From contig BROE01000022.1 in NCBI GenBank assembly GCA_036571765.1, positions 3,635,000 through 3,698,999 of the forward strand: 64,000 nt of DNA, given 5' to 3'. Below, piece by piece: positions 47,416 through 58,735 of the stretch. Position numbers and translations under genes: made by a program. This stretch comes from Plecoglossus altivelis (lineage: Eukaryota; Chordata; Actinopteri; Osmeriformes; Plecoglossidae). The notes under the pieces are model-generated. The model did not search any database, was not told where the DNA came from, and worked only from the letters and a program-made list of their open reading frames with translations. The stretch's first letter is position 1. Each line of letters begins with the position of its first letter.

Positions 47416-49060
47416 ATGGCACACGGCAGAGAAGACAATGTGGACGTGGCAGAATGTTGGTTGTCATCAATTGCTCAAGGCTGCTCTATAAAACAAAGGT
47501 CATTTTGCATTTTTCTTTGCATATTTCTTCCAGCCATCACAAAATTTATAAACACATACTTTTTTCTTTTCACCACCAGTTTTACTTTTACAAGTGTGGA
47601 ACAGAGCAGTTTGTTATCAAAAGAAAAGGATGTTGCAATCTCAAAGCTAAAGTTCAGACAAGAAGAAGGACTAGCATAGACTGTGAAAGAGCTTGAGGAT
47701 ACTGTTGTAATCCTCTGCATTGTTTAAAAGCCCACTTTATTCAGAAGCACTGCTGGCATGCAGCATGGAAACATGTTACACATCTATAAACACAAACATT
47801 ACGAAATAAACATTTTACACTACTAATTCACATTAGTGCTGGTCCTGAAAAACGAAGTACCACCACAATGTCAGGTATTGGCTTCTCTAAAGCAAACGAT
47901 GACCCTACTTTAAGTCCTGTATGACCTGAGGATTCACCTGATTCATTGGCACATTACATTATGTGCTGCAGCTAGGCTAACAAAATAATGATATCCCTTG
48001 ACACAAAAGATATTTGACCAATGCTGCTATCCAACAACTCTGTCAGTCATGTGCACACGAGCAACCAGGGTTACTGTGGTCAATCATCAACAGGGTTCCT
48101 GGCATTAATGTCAAACCATCACAGGACAGACTAACAAGCGTTTGATCAAAGCTCTGATAGTTGTGGGGTCAAATCCTTTCAAGTTATTTAATGGGAAGCA
48201 ATCCAGTTCCAAATGTTCCTCCTGAAATCCAAATGAAAGACAACAATGCAGCATGTATATGGACTGAAATGTGTCACATAAAACTGAATTGGAATAATTA
48301 ATGCTCTACATGACTGGTTGCATTTTGTGTATAAGTATTGCATTATAGCTTGAATATACTGAAAACAGAGGGTTCAGATCTGAGAATCGTGTTTCTAAAA
48401 CATAGTTCTTATTTCACAACGACATTATGTTACTTAAATCTCTACTCTTCTCTTCAATGACCAGATGTTTTAATAGAAGAACTGGACTTGTATTACTGAA
48501 TAAATATTACAAGAACTGAATCTGAATTGTGATAACTGAACTTGAAAGTATGCAGGATCAAATACAGTCTCAGAGTAACTATGTTATATTTCAGAAGCTT
48601 ACATTCAGTTTCAAGCCAATTGGAGTTCAGTTCCAAACGAACAAATTCTATTGATGCACTCCTGATTTACTTTGTTAGTGCAATTATTCAAGATGTTAAG
48701 CATTTAAAATGAAACAACTACATTTCAGTTTGTAGTGACACATTTATGCCCATACATTTACTGTTTAGACGAATCCTGAAGGCAGCACACACTACTCTAT
48801 GGCCTAAACAAACTTCAGAGTGGGACGTTTGTTTAAATGCTGACCAGGCATGATGCACTTGGCTGTAGTTGAAGTGGTAATATGCCTGGACATAAACACC
48901 TTTCCTTAACCACTGAACACAAAAACTGTTATATTACGGTGAAAATACACGTAAGGCTACTAATGTTTGAAAGATGTACTGAATGTGAAATGGCACTTTC
49001 CTCAGGGGACATATCTAGAAAGTGGAGATAAAACTCTGACCATGATCCAGACCAGGATCA
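47416..49060. other. No gene recognised
   Basis: Unique AT-rich sequence with short unrecognised frames (about 80 residues near 47416-47720). No repeat of known family was seen. Confidence 0.5.
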
Positions 49061-49552
49061 GAGTGAGGGTTGGGTCATCAGGCTGAGGTTGGGGGTAATA
49101 GGCTGAGGTTGAGGTAACAGGCTGAGGTTGGGGTAACAGGCTGAGGTTGGGGTCATCAGGCTGAGGTTGGGTCATCAGGCTGAGGCAGGGGGTAACAGGC
49201 TGAGGTTGGGGTAACAGGTTGAGGTTGGGGTAACAGGCTGAGGTTGGGGGTAACAGGCTGAGGTTGGGTCATCAGGCTGAGGTTGGGTCATCAGGCTGAG
49301 GTTGGGTCATCAGGCTGAAGTTGGGGTTACAGGCTGAGGTTGGGTCATCAGGCTGAGGTTGGGGGTAACAGGCTAAGGTTGGGGTTACAGGCTGAGGTTG
49401 TGGTAACAGGCTGAGGTTGGGGTTACAGGCTGAGGTTGGGTCATCAGGCTGAGGTTGGGGTAACAGGCTGAGGTTGAGGTTACAGGCTGAGGTTGGGGTT
49501 ACAGGCTGAGGTTGGGGTTACAGGCTGAGGTTGGGGTAACAGGCTGAGGTTA
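49061..49552. repeat. 19-20-bp GGCTGAGGTTGGGGTAACA minisatellite
   Basis: About 25 units of CAGGCTGAGGTTGGG followed by GTAA, GTTA or TCAT. Two main variant types (GGTAACAGGC and GTCATCAGGC) occur in mixed order. Confidence 0.94.
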
Positions 49553-49699
49553 GCATAATCACAGTATTAATAGCAGTATATTTTCACAGTATTCAATGAC
49601 ATTTTGATACCCATATTGTGGTGATATTTTTCAGCAACACTGTGCCTGGGGTGCCAATATTTACACTCCTGAGTTTCAGCAGCTCCTCTCTGCTTACTG

Positions 49700-49975
49700 T
49701 TAGCATCTATTCATTAGCCTTAGCACTCTGTCTGCAGCTGGGCTACAGTAACAGTGCACATCTATTCATTAGCCTTAGCACTCTGTCCGCAGCTGGGCTA
49801 CAGTAATAGTGCACATCTATTCATTAGCCTTAGCGCTCTGTCCGCAGCTGGGCTACAGTAATAGCGCACATCTATTCATTAGCCTTAGCACTTTCTCAGC
49901 AGCTGGCTACAGTAATAGCGCACATCTATTCATTAGCCTTAGCACTCTGTCTGCAGCTGGGCTACAGTAATAAAC
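49700..49975. repeat. 55-bp tandem repeat, 5 copies
   Basis: CATCTATTCATTAGCCTTAG recurs at 49704, 49759, 49814, 49869 and 49923. The unit also contains GCAGCTGGGCTACAGTAATA. Confidence 0.95.
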
Positions 49976-50871
49976 ACAAGAGCCGCAGCCCTGGCAAACA
50001 GAAATAAAATTATCCAGAGCAAAGCTCTAGGCTGCAGATACACAGCACCAGTTTGGCAAGATGTCCACGGCTCAGGAAGAAGCTGTTAGCAAAGTAATTA
50101 GAACTGAGTAGCAGCTATCTTTTAAAATCAAATCACTACAGGTAAAAGAGGATGAGGTCAGTCACAAAGGCAGGAAAAGACAGGCTATTTTCTAGTTGAC
50201 TTTAATATGATGACCTTGGTTGAGTCAAGCAATATTGTTCTGTGACATTTGTGCTTTGTACAAATTCTACTGCATATCAGTGATTAAATATCATATACTT
50301 AATTCACAAATAGATTTGAAAAAGCTTGATGTTTAAATTACTTGACCCTGTAGTTTTGCAGACTTTACTCACTGTAAAATACGTTTTTTTAAATGTAATC
50401 AAAACAGAATACAACACTTTTATATAACGTGGAGTTAGCATTCAAACAAGTCTGCTAACACATGCCTTAATTTAAAAAAACAAACAGAACATTTTATTGT
50501 TCAATTGAGAGAAATATTTTCTCCAATGTCATCATCAGCATACCATAATTTATTTAGTTCACGTTTTGAAGATCTCTACTCAATCCACCAACTAAAGTGT
50601 TTTAGCCCAGAGCATTACAATGTATCCCTTTCAATAAACAGCGGTCTGCACATGAGGTTACCCAGCTCTTACTGTTTAGGCAAGCAAACACGTCCATGAA
50701 CACGACAACGTCTTAGAACGCATGGCAACATTTCACCTAAAAGTACGAACACCTTGATTCCAGAACAATGTTAACATGTGTATCGAACGATATATTTCAT
50801 AAACACATCCGGAACACAAGCAAATTATCCCATGTTTTCATCCGTCACACCGAGAAGACGGCAATACTCAC
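49976..50871. other. No gene recognised
   Basis: AT-rich unique sequence just downstream (minus sense) of the candidate first exon. The 64-residue plus frame at 50505-50699 is not recognised. Confidence 0.5.
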
Positions 50872-51050
50872 AGAATGTGTCGCAATTCCGAGTGAAGCAA
50901 TGCGTTGTTACAGTAATCTTGTCCCCATTATATTTCGATAAAATAGGTTGTTAAATTCAACGAATGAGGCTTATGGTGGAGGAGCCTCATAAACGTATGT
51001 TGCTGTTTGCAACGTACAGCTGACCGCAGCGGACGGATCACTGAGCGGCC
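50872..51050 (-). other. Candidate noncoding first exon (minus strand)
   Basis: A consensus donor GTGAGTATT begins at 50871 on the minus strand, immediately after ATTCT, and CpG-rich sequence lies upstream (right). An exon from a start site near 51050 to 50872 would splice leftward, possibly to the adarb1 5' UTR exon at 8238, giving an intron of about 42.6 kb. This rests on signals only. Confidence 0.2.
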
Positions 51051-51255
51051 TAGAACGTTGTTGCTGTGTCTACTGTCGGGAGCGCGCAACGTGGAAAAGT
51101 TCGATTCTTATTGGCTGAGAAAGACGACAGCAGAGATCTTCCTCTTCGCCGCGAGCTACGTGAGTGCGCAATAGGGTTGTTGCTGTTTTCGTATCACGGA
51201 TTTGATTGGACAACATAGGATCTTATACATGTAGAATCTGAAAACCGATTGGTTA
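50980..51255. promoter_or_regulatory. CpG-rich block with three ATTGG boxes, candidate promoter
   Basis: Within about 200 bases (50980-51175) there are close to 20 CpG dinucleotides in an otherwise CpG-poor window, including GAGCGCGCAACG and CGCCGCGAGC. ATTGG (CCAAT on the minus strand) occurs at 51110-51114, 51205-51209 and 51248-51252, which favours leftward transcription. A plus-strand donor TACGTGAGT at 51158-51166 leaves a rightward or divergent promoter open. Confidence 0.4.
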
Positions 51256-52079
51256 ACATCAGTTTGAGGGTTTTGCCTCTACACCCACAAATATGTTTTA
51301 GTAAAGAGGGCACATTTTGACTAAACAGTCTTTAGTGTTATACTTACAAACCAGTGACATTTTAACTGCTCTTACATATTACTGACTGCCTCAATCTCTT
51401 GTCAATATTTTCCTGATGATATGTTATAGACTCTCTTGACTAGCTAAGGGGACAATACTTCTCTTTTGCACTTTTTAGGAAATAACAGTTGCTTGCTTTT
51501 TACGAGTCCGCACTGAATTTGTGGCATTTCAGGTGTTTTGCACGTGCCCATTTAGCCAATTTGACCTTTTCTAAAGCAATATTTCAAAATTTGTATACAA
51601 TTAAGTCAATGGAAACAGCAGTAGTCGTTTTCACAGACTGTAAACTAATTATAGTAAGAAATCATAATCACAGTACAGCTTTCCTTAAGAGCATTCATCC
51701 TAGGCCTTCTCCTGATGTCAAATACATGTTATGATCTTTTAAATTCAACATGTAATTCAACATTTAAATAACATGATTAAGCCTGGTCTTATGTCTCAGA
51801 AAAGGATCCTGTTTGATCAGGTTCACACAATAGTAAAGAACTTGCCTCTTCCAACAGCTAGACAAACCCTACCCAGCATTACAATATCTTCGTAAACTCT
51901 TGAATGATTTAAACATGGCCAGTGATGTAAAGATGCTCTTCACAAGCAGAAAAACCCAAACCTAACCCAAACATGTTTTAAGTAATACTTTGAAAATGGT
52001 AAAAATGTGAAGAATTGTGTTGCAGGTTGATTTAAGATGTGTGCCCCTAAATGCTCTTCCTGTGCCCCTGAATGCTGTT

Positions 52080-52165
52080 AAGAATCAGAATCAGAATTGG
52101 TTTTTATTCGCCATGCAAGATACACAAGCACAGAATTTACTGTGGCAGGGAGGTGCAAACATAGA

Positions 52166-52219
<54 letters not shown>

Positions 52220-52250
52220 CAAAGCAAGGTAAAAAATAAACAATAAACAA
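52080..52250. mobile_element. Fish interspersed repeat fragment with internal (AT)n
   Basis: AGAATCAGAATCAGAATTGG followed by TTTTTATTCGCCATGCAAGA matches the start of a very common fish interspersed repeat (AATCAGAATCAGCTTTATTGGCC type), with GGGAGGTGCAAACATAGAAC further on. An AT run occupies 52170-52217. The class, LINE-derived or other, is not certain. Confidence 0.6.
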
Positions 52251-52454
52251 TGTCCAAGTGACTTCAGCAAATGGACAAACATCCCAGAACCTCCTCTGTC
52301 CTTAGACCCTAACCCTAACCCTTAGACTCTTCCTGTGCTGGTATGGAGTCCTGCTTTAATCAAACTTAGTCAAATTTCGTACAAAATCATTAATTATCAC
52401 AAGTCCTCTGAAAACTACAATGGGTGGAAGAAAAGAGGATGCTACATAGACACA

Positions 52455-52670
52455 GTATGTCTGTGTGTGTGTGTCTGTGTGTGCATGCGTCTGTGTATGT
52501 GTGTCTGTGTGTGTCTGTATGTGCATGTGTGTCTGCATGTGTGCATGTGTTTGTGTATGTGTCTGTGTGTGTCTGTGTGTCTGTGTGTATGTTAGTGTAT
52601 GTATGTGTGTGTGTGTATGTGTGTGTGTGTTAGTGTATGTGTGCCTGTCTGTGTTTGCATGTGTGTGTGA
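52455..52670. repeat. TGTGTCTG/TGTGTATG simple repeat
   Basis: A TG-rich tract with TC, CA and TA interruptions. Cys-Val-rich plus frames and His-Thr-rich minus frames derive from it. Confidence 0.94.
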
Positions 52671-54654
52671 GGTCCTGAAAATCCCCAACAGTGCGCATAA
52701 ATATTGATGAATCGGCAGAAAAATGTAAAGCAGATTGTGCCTTGGCCATTCACAGTGCAATGAAACAAGAGTGTGTTACAAACAAGCAAGAGCTTGTGTT
52801 TGTGTGTAGGAAATACAGGATGACACACATTTTAAAACAGTGAGAGTCTGCAAATTAAGTGTGGGTGGATGAGTGGGCAATTGTATGTAGACATTATCAG
52901 ACGTGGGGAGAAACAAAAATCAACAGAAGTATTTAAAACCGGATTGACCCAATTCACACTTTTCATACCCTCACTTTTGATCCTCAGCAACAGTCATGAA
53001 AGTGGCAAACCATTTCAAAGCTAACCCTAATCAAATAAAACAAACACTGGGTAAAAACGTTCTGTGATGGTTAATTTGATTATCTGAATTTGGATAGAAA
53101 GAATGTAAACTGTCCCACTCAGACATAGTTTTTGTGTAGGGATTTGCGTTTTAGTGCATTTAAAAATGTTCCCACAGAATTGATTTTTACTAATAGGCAA
53201 AAGAATAGCAAAATATGGATTGATTTGTCCTATGAAACAAATGTGTGTGCCTACATCAATCTTGTTACATACAGTTTGTTTAGATAGCATACTCACACAA
53301 AACCCTCCTCCACTAAAGGGTTAGCTTTAGGGTTAGGGTTAGGTTATGAGCTCAGCTCATACTGTCACCAGGCCAAGCAACAAGAAGAACCAACACACAT
53401 AGAGACTAGCTGATTCTGGCTTTGAACACAGAGTACACATATCGGACGGATGCCTATGAACACACAGTTCACACAAAGAGTTCAATAGTTGATCTTTAGA
53501 TGAATTTTATAGTTGTTTTCGTAACTGTCGTGACCTTTAATTAGCGTATCTTATAGTTGGGCTATTTCAATGCTTCTTCTCTTCCTTATGAGTCGAATCT
53601 TTATGGAACCATCAGTCATACATAGACTTGTTTTTCTACAGTAGGTACATGCATTGCTCCAGGGCATGGTACTAAACTCAGGACTTTATAGAGCACATTG
53701 TGAGAACAATAAAACACTTCTTTATGGGAAACAGTCATTGAATGGGTGTGTCTGTTTGTGCCAGGTGCATAGTGAGGCTGGCCAAAACACTATGAAACCA
53801 TGTTAGCAGGAATATCAGGCACACAGTTCAAATCGGTTTTCTGTATCTGTGCACCTGCCAGGTGGCTTGGGTTGCACCAGTTAACCTCAGCCACAGTAGT
53901 CATGGTGTAGGAGTTGTAAGTCTTGGGGAAGGATAGGGCTGTGATTGTATTTACCATTGTGGATATAATAATATAATCCATAGTTATTAAGTATTGCTTT
54001 TCCAACAGATCAAAATAGTCATCTGTGTACTAGAGTTGATGTTTTACCAAACAAGCCAATAATCTTAAATTAATGGTGACATTTAACTGAGTAACTATTT
54101 GTATATGCTGCTATTAGGCCTTGATATGGATGAAAGCATTTGTTAAATGAATAAAATGTGAATGGAATGCATAAGCATATCCAGTCTCTCAGTTTAGGCA
54201 TCATGGCTGACACTAAACACAAAGAGTAATACAGTTCCTCTTAAAAGGGAAATTAGACTCTATATTGGATCTGATTTCACAGACAACAATATGGCAGGAC
54301 ACTCAACTTGCCGACTGCTCCCTCACGCATTTTTTTGCAATTCAAAACTAACCTCAGGAATGAGAACAATCTCTGAATGAATCCCTTACATTGGTGTGGG
54401 TAACCCAGGAATCTGCTGTGGTTGACTTAATACTAACTCCTTGATTTCAGATTCTACAGCACTAAATTATCTGCTGAAGCTTGCACAGACTGAGGGTAAA
54501 TACTTGTGATAATACAATGTTCTGTGTCAGGGTGTGAGGTGGGGTAGGACCCAAACGCAGGAGTGCAGCAAGGCATAGCTTCCAACAAAGGTTTTATTCT
54601 CATACATGAGCAAACAGACAAGGTACTCACACTCACATATGGCACACTAATGAG

Positions 54655-54812
54655 ACGGGGGTACAGAGCAGGAACAAGGCTGGGGTACAGAGCAGGAACA
54701 AGGCTGGGGTACAGAGCAGGAACAAGTCTGGGGCACAGAGCAGGAACAAGGCTGGGGTACAGAGCAGGAACAAGGCTGGGGTACAGAGCAGGAACAAGGC
54801 TGGGGTACAGCG
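54655..54812. repeat. 24-bp tandem repeat, about 6-7 copies
   Basis: GGGGTACAGAGCAGGAACAA followed by GGCT recurs every 24 bp. Frames on both strands stay open because 24 is a multiple of three. Confidence 0.94.
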
Positions 54813-55854
54813 TGTCAGGGTTAGTGTTGGGGGTTAGGTCTGGAGCCTGGTTAGGAATCACATGTTTGGATAGGCCTTCGACAGCACACTGCAGGGTCCA
54901 CCAAAGGCATTTTGTAGAGGAGAACAAAAGCCTTCATGACCTGTTTTGATTGAACCTGGTGTCACAAAGTCACTCGTTTTGTATTTGAATCTCAATATCA
55001 GTGGCTGGCTGTCAGTCCAAGTAAAACTTAGCGTGGACCAGGCTTGTAATAATTGCCGATACGAACACATTATTTGATCCTTAAGTCCTTGATGTGTGAG
55101 CTCAAAAGCAACTAAATGAATAGTGGATATTTGACAACCGTAACCTACCACCAAACATGGTTTACTCAAATGTCCATCATAGGACACTTACTTATAGTCA
55201 GCTATCTGTAATGTATGTTGTAGCAACAAAGATCAAGAGGCTCATCAAGTTCACTCTTAAAGAGAAAACAATCAATAGGAAAAAATACCTCTAAAAACGA
55301 GTTCTCCATAAAGAATACATAGAATACTATGAGCAATACAGATGCACCATTTGACAGCAATCAGGAGAAATAAAATGAATCAAATATAAACTTCCGTTTA
55401 TTCAATTCAGTCAAACTAGCAAAATACAATAAGATACTTTCAATGGACAATTAAACACGAGACACAGCGATTTTGTGTTGGAGGAGACAGCACCCTGCAA
55501 CTGACATCAAAACAGTTTCACAATCATTAGTAATCTCATGTTCTCTCAGCCTGTGTAATTCTAACATTTGACAGACTAATACATGCACACACACTCACTC
55601 CTCATCCAACATTACAGTACACCCACATGAATCCCCAATTCTTAGATTCCTTTATACAGACTTCCCAAACAGAAATGGTTATAATTGTTCATGTGCAAAT
55701 GATAACTAGTACTCTGTGAGTCAGAGCACATGAGGAGGGCTGAACTGACATGCGGTGTGTCAGGGGGCAAGTCAGCCAAGCATGTCCCTTCTGCCTGCCT
55801 TTGCCCCAGATAATGACAACAACAAAGCACCCAGAGCATCCTGCCACAACGCTC
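54813..55854. other. No gene recognised
   Basis: Unique sequence between two arrays. The 109-residue minus frame at 54858-55187 is not recognised. Confidence 0.5.
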
Positions 55855-56676
55855 CGCCGTTCATCTGAAGAGCAGAGGTGAAGGTTTAGCCAGTGTACAC
55901 TGCGCTGTTCATCTGGAGAGCAGAGGTGAAGGTTTAGCCAGTGTACACTGCGCTGTTCATCTGGAGAGCAGAGGTGAAGGTTTAGCCAGTGTACATTACG
56001 CTGTTCATCTGAAGAGCAGAGGTGAAGGTTTAGCCAGTGTACATTACGCTGTTCATCTGAAGAGCAGAGGTGAAGGTTTAGCCAGTGTACACTGCGCTGT
56101 TCATCTGGAGAGCAGAGATGAAGGTTTAGCCAGTGTACATTACGCCATTTATCTGGAGAGCAGAGATGAAGGTTTAGCCAGTGTACATTACGCCATTTAT
56201 CTGGAGAGCAGAGGTGAAGGTTTAGCCAGTGTACACTGCGCTGTTCATCTGGAGAGCAGAGGTGAAGGTTTAGCCAGTGTACATTACGCTGTTCATCTGG
56301 AGAGCAGAGGTGAAGGTTTAGCCAGTGTACATTACGCTGTTCATCTGGAGAGCAGAGATGAAGGTTTAGCCAGTGTACATTACGCTGTTCATCTGGAGAG
56401 CAGAGATGAAGGTTTAGCCAGTGTACATTACGCTGTTCATCTGGAGAGCAGAGATGAAGGTTTAGCCAGTGTACACTACGCTGTTCATCTGGAGAGCAGA
56501 GATGAAGGTTTAGCCAGTGTACATTACGGTGTTCATCTGGAGAGCAGAGATGAAGGTTTAGCCAGTGTACATTACGTCATTTATCTGGAGAGCAGAGGTG
56601 AAGGTTTAGCTAGTGTACATTACGCCATTTATCTGGAGAGCAGAGATGAAGGTTTAGCCAGTGTACACTCAGCTGC
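55855..56676. repeat. 48-bp minisatellite, about 17 copies
   Basis: Each unit carries CTGTTCATCTGGAGAGCAGA and GGTTTAGCCAGTGTACA at strict 48-bp spacing from 55861. Variants are GAAGAG for GGAGAG, GATGAAGG for GGTGAAGG, CACTGCGC for CATTACGC, and CCATTTATCT for CTGTTCATCT. The CCATTTATCT type appears in neighbouring pairs, as expected from unequal exchange. Confidence 0.96.
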
Positions 56677-58544
56677 AGCAATCCTTTAAGCGCCTTCACA
56701 CAGACATCACATGTATCATGTCCTAGTTTGGGCTTTGATGAGGCCAGTTTCTTAACATAACCAGCTGTGAGTAGTGTCATGAAACAGAAGGTAAGTCAAT
56801 GAAGTGAATTGGTAAGTACATGTTCAAGTACATGTTCAAGACAAAATCACATATTTATTATAGAACTATAGATGCAGTTGTCTGTCATCCTGAACATCAG
56901 AGGAGTGGAAAAAATATACAGGAATCAGGGAAGTAATTTAGTATCACAATATTGGGGTTTTACTTTCACAAGAAACATCAGGGGGATCTCAATCAACATA
57001 GCCTTTGCAAGCACAGAAAGAGGACCCATGGACCCATGTTAGATAAAACACCTTGACACATGAGAAGCTGATGGATAAGCAGGACAGGAGGTGATGATGC
57101 ATTCAAGTTCAAATCATTTTCCATAAAAGAGCTTAAATATGCATATATGCATACATATACAAGCTGTCAAAATGGGCTAGAAACTCAACATACATGTGAA
57201 TGTTTCAGCTAAAGCGGAGGTCCAGCATGTCATTCTTTAGACAGACTTAATAAAGCCAGGTTTATTGAGTCTATCAATGGAGTTCACTGGTGGCAGCTCC
57301 TGGCCAGTCTTCTAATGTCCTGAATATTTAATGAGAAAATGGTGGTGGCCAAGCTGGGCCCCACAATGTTCATGTCCAATAATCTCTTCGGTTTGGCAAG
57401 ACTTTTTACAAATTTAGGGTGGTGGGAAAGAAAAGGCAAAAAGCCAAACTTCAATAATCAGATAATATAACACAGTATCATAAACTGAATCCTAATGGTG
57501 TAAGAAATAGTGCAATTTAAATACTTTGTTTTTTATTCTAAAGTCTCACCTAGAAATCCTCACATAGAAGAGTACATTTGTACCAATGAGTTTGAAGGAG
57601 CTGGGATATGAGAGTTGTAGGAGAGCTGTTAACCCTCCATAGCACAGCTGATGATCGGTCTCATAATGACTTGCAGCAGGGTGTATTGTGATGTCTCCAC
57701 TTTGAACAGTGAGCTTGGTTCAGATGAAGTCCTTAAAATGAAACACTGTTGAATGGGAGACACTGATGACTTCCAGATGTCTCTCTATATATATATGCAT
57801 GCTAAAAATAGATTTCCTATTATGGAAAATAAAGTGCAGTGACTACATAGTTCTACTGCAGATGCTCAGCAAAAATATAGCAAGTGTTTCTGGAAAGCTC
57901 TTCCAAGACCTCCCTAAACCCCTGTGAGTTTTGCATGATGGAAAAAGTATGTTGCTAATACATCCTCAGATACGTAGGTTCATGGACAAGAATGGCAACC
58001 AATGATCTTTTTTCCTTCAGTTTTGTTAGGCTAACCCTAACCCTAATAGTGAAAGTGTATTATATTGGACTATAAACCTGAAATTATACAATAATAATAA
58101 ATCAAGAAAGTGCAAGACCAGCTTCTATACACTTCATGAGACTAAATTGGCTGAATTTACGTGGTGAGCTGAAATGTCATCTGAATGCCTCAGAAATCAA
58201 TTGTTAAGACAACTTTGGAAGAATACCTTTACTCTTTGAAGGTACGCAAACACAAAGGGAAACACATGAGGACAGAACAACTGCAAGTCATCCCAATGGG
58301 AGTCTGCTTAACTCTTTCAATCTGTTCTCTCTCTTTCAATCTAAAGGTTTTGGTTGTGTTTCTATGATTTTCTCAGTTGTCAAAGCACATTCTTGAGAAT
58401 CTATGAATACACTGTCGCCCTGTAAATATTTATACTCATTTTTTTGTTTTGGTTCCATGCAATCCGAGTGTGAAGATATAATGCAAGAAAATGTAACGAT
58501 AGTTATTTTACAGATTTCTGAAAGCTTTTGACCTCAATCCTAAC
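56677..58544. other. No gene recognised
   Basis: AT-rich unique sequence with a telomere-like CTAACCCTAACCCTA near 58031. No exon is recognised. Confidence 0.5.
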
Positions 58545-58735
58545 CCGCTGTCCTGAAAGTTTTAGAAGGTTTTTTCCTGCTCCAGCACATCTGATTCTAA
58601 TGAATGGGTCATTATCAAGCTCTGTGGTAGCCTGATAACGACCCATTCATTAGAATTAGGTGTGCTGGAGCAGGGAAACGTCTAAAACCTTCAGGACAGT
58701 GGCTCACGAAGACCAGTGTTAGCCACCCCTGGTCT
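58545..58735. mobile_element. Foldback MITE, copy 1
   Basis: A long inverted repeat with arms containing CTGTCCTGAAAG ... CTGCTCCAGCACA on the left and TGTGCTGGAGCAGGGAAACG ... CTTCAGGACAG on the right, around inner arms AATGAATGGGTC / GACCCATTCATT. The right flank GAAGACCAGTGTTAGCC is also typical of this very abundant fish element. It is nonautonomous, with no coding sequence. The superfamily was not determined. Confidence 0.88.

Larger units (their letters stand above)
51256..54640. other. No gene recognised; simple repeats
   Basis: Sequence to the right of the candidate promoter. It holds a LINE-like fragment with an AT run (52080-52250), a TGTGTC tract (52455-52670) and telomere-like motifs at 52306 and 53327. 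No exon is recognised. Confidence 0.5.

Noticed and set aside
16598..56676. Tandem arrays considered as CRISPR arrays
   Set aside because: Units are contiguous variants of one sequence without unique spacers, there are no cas genes, and the DNA is vertebrate.
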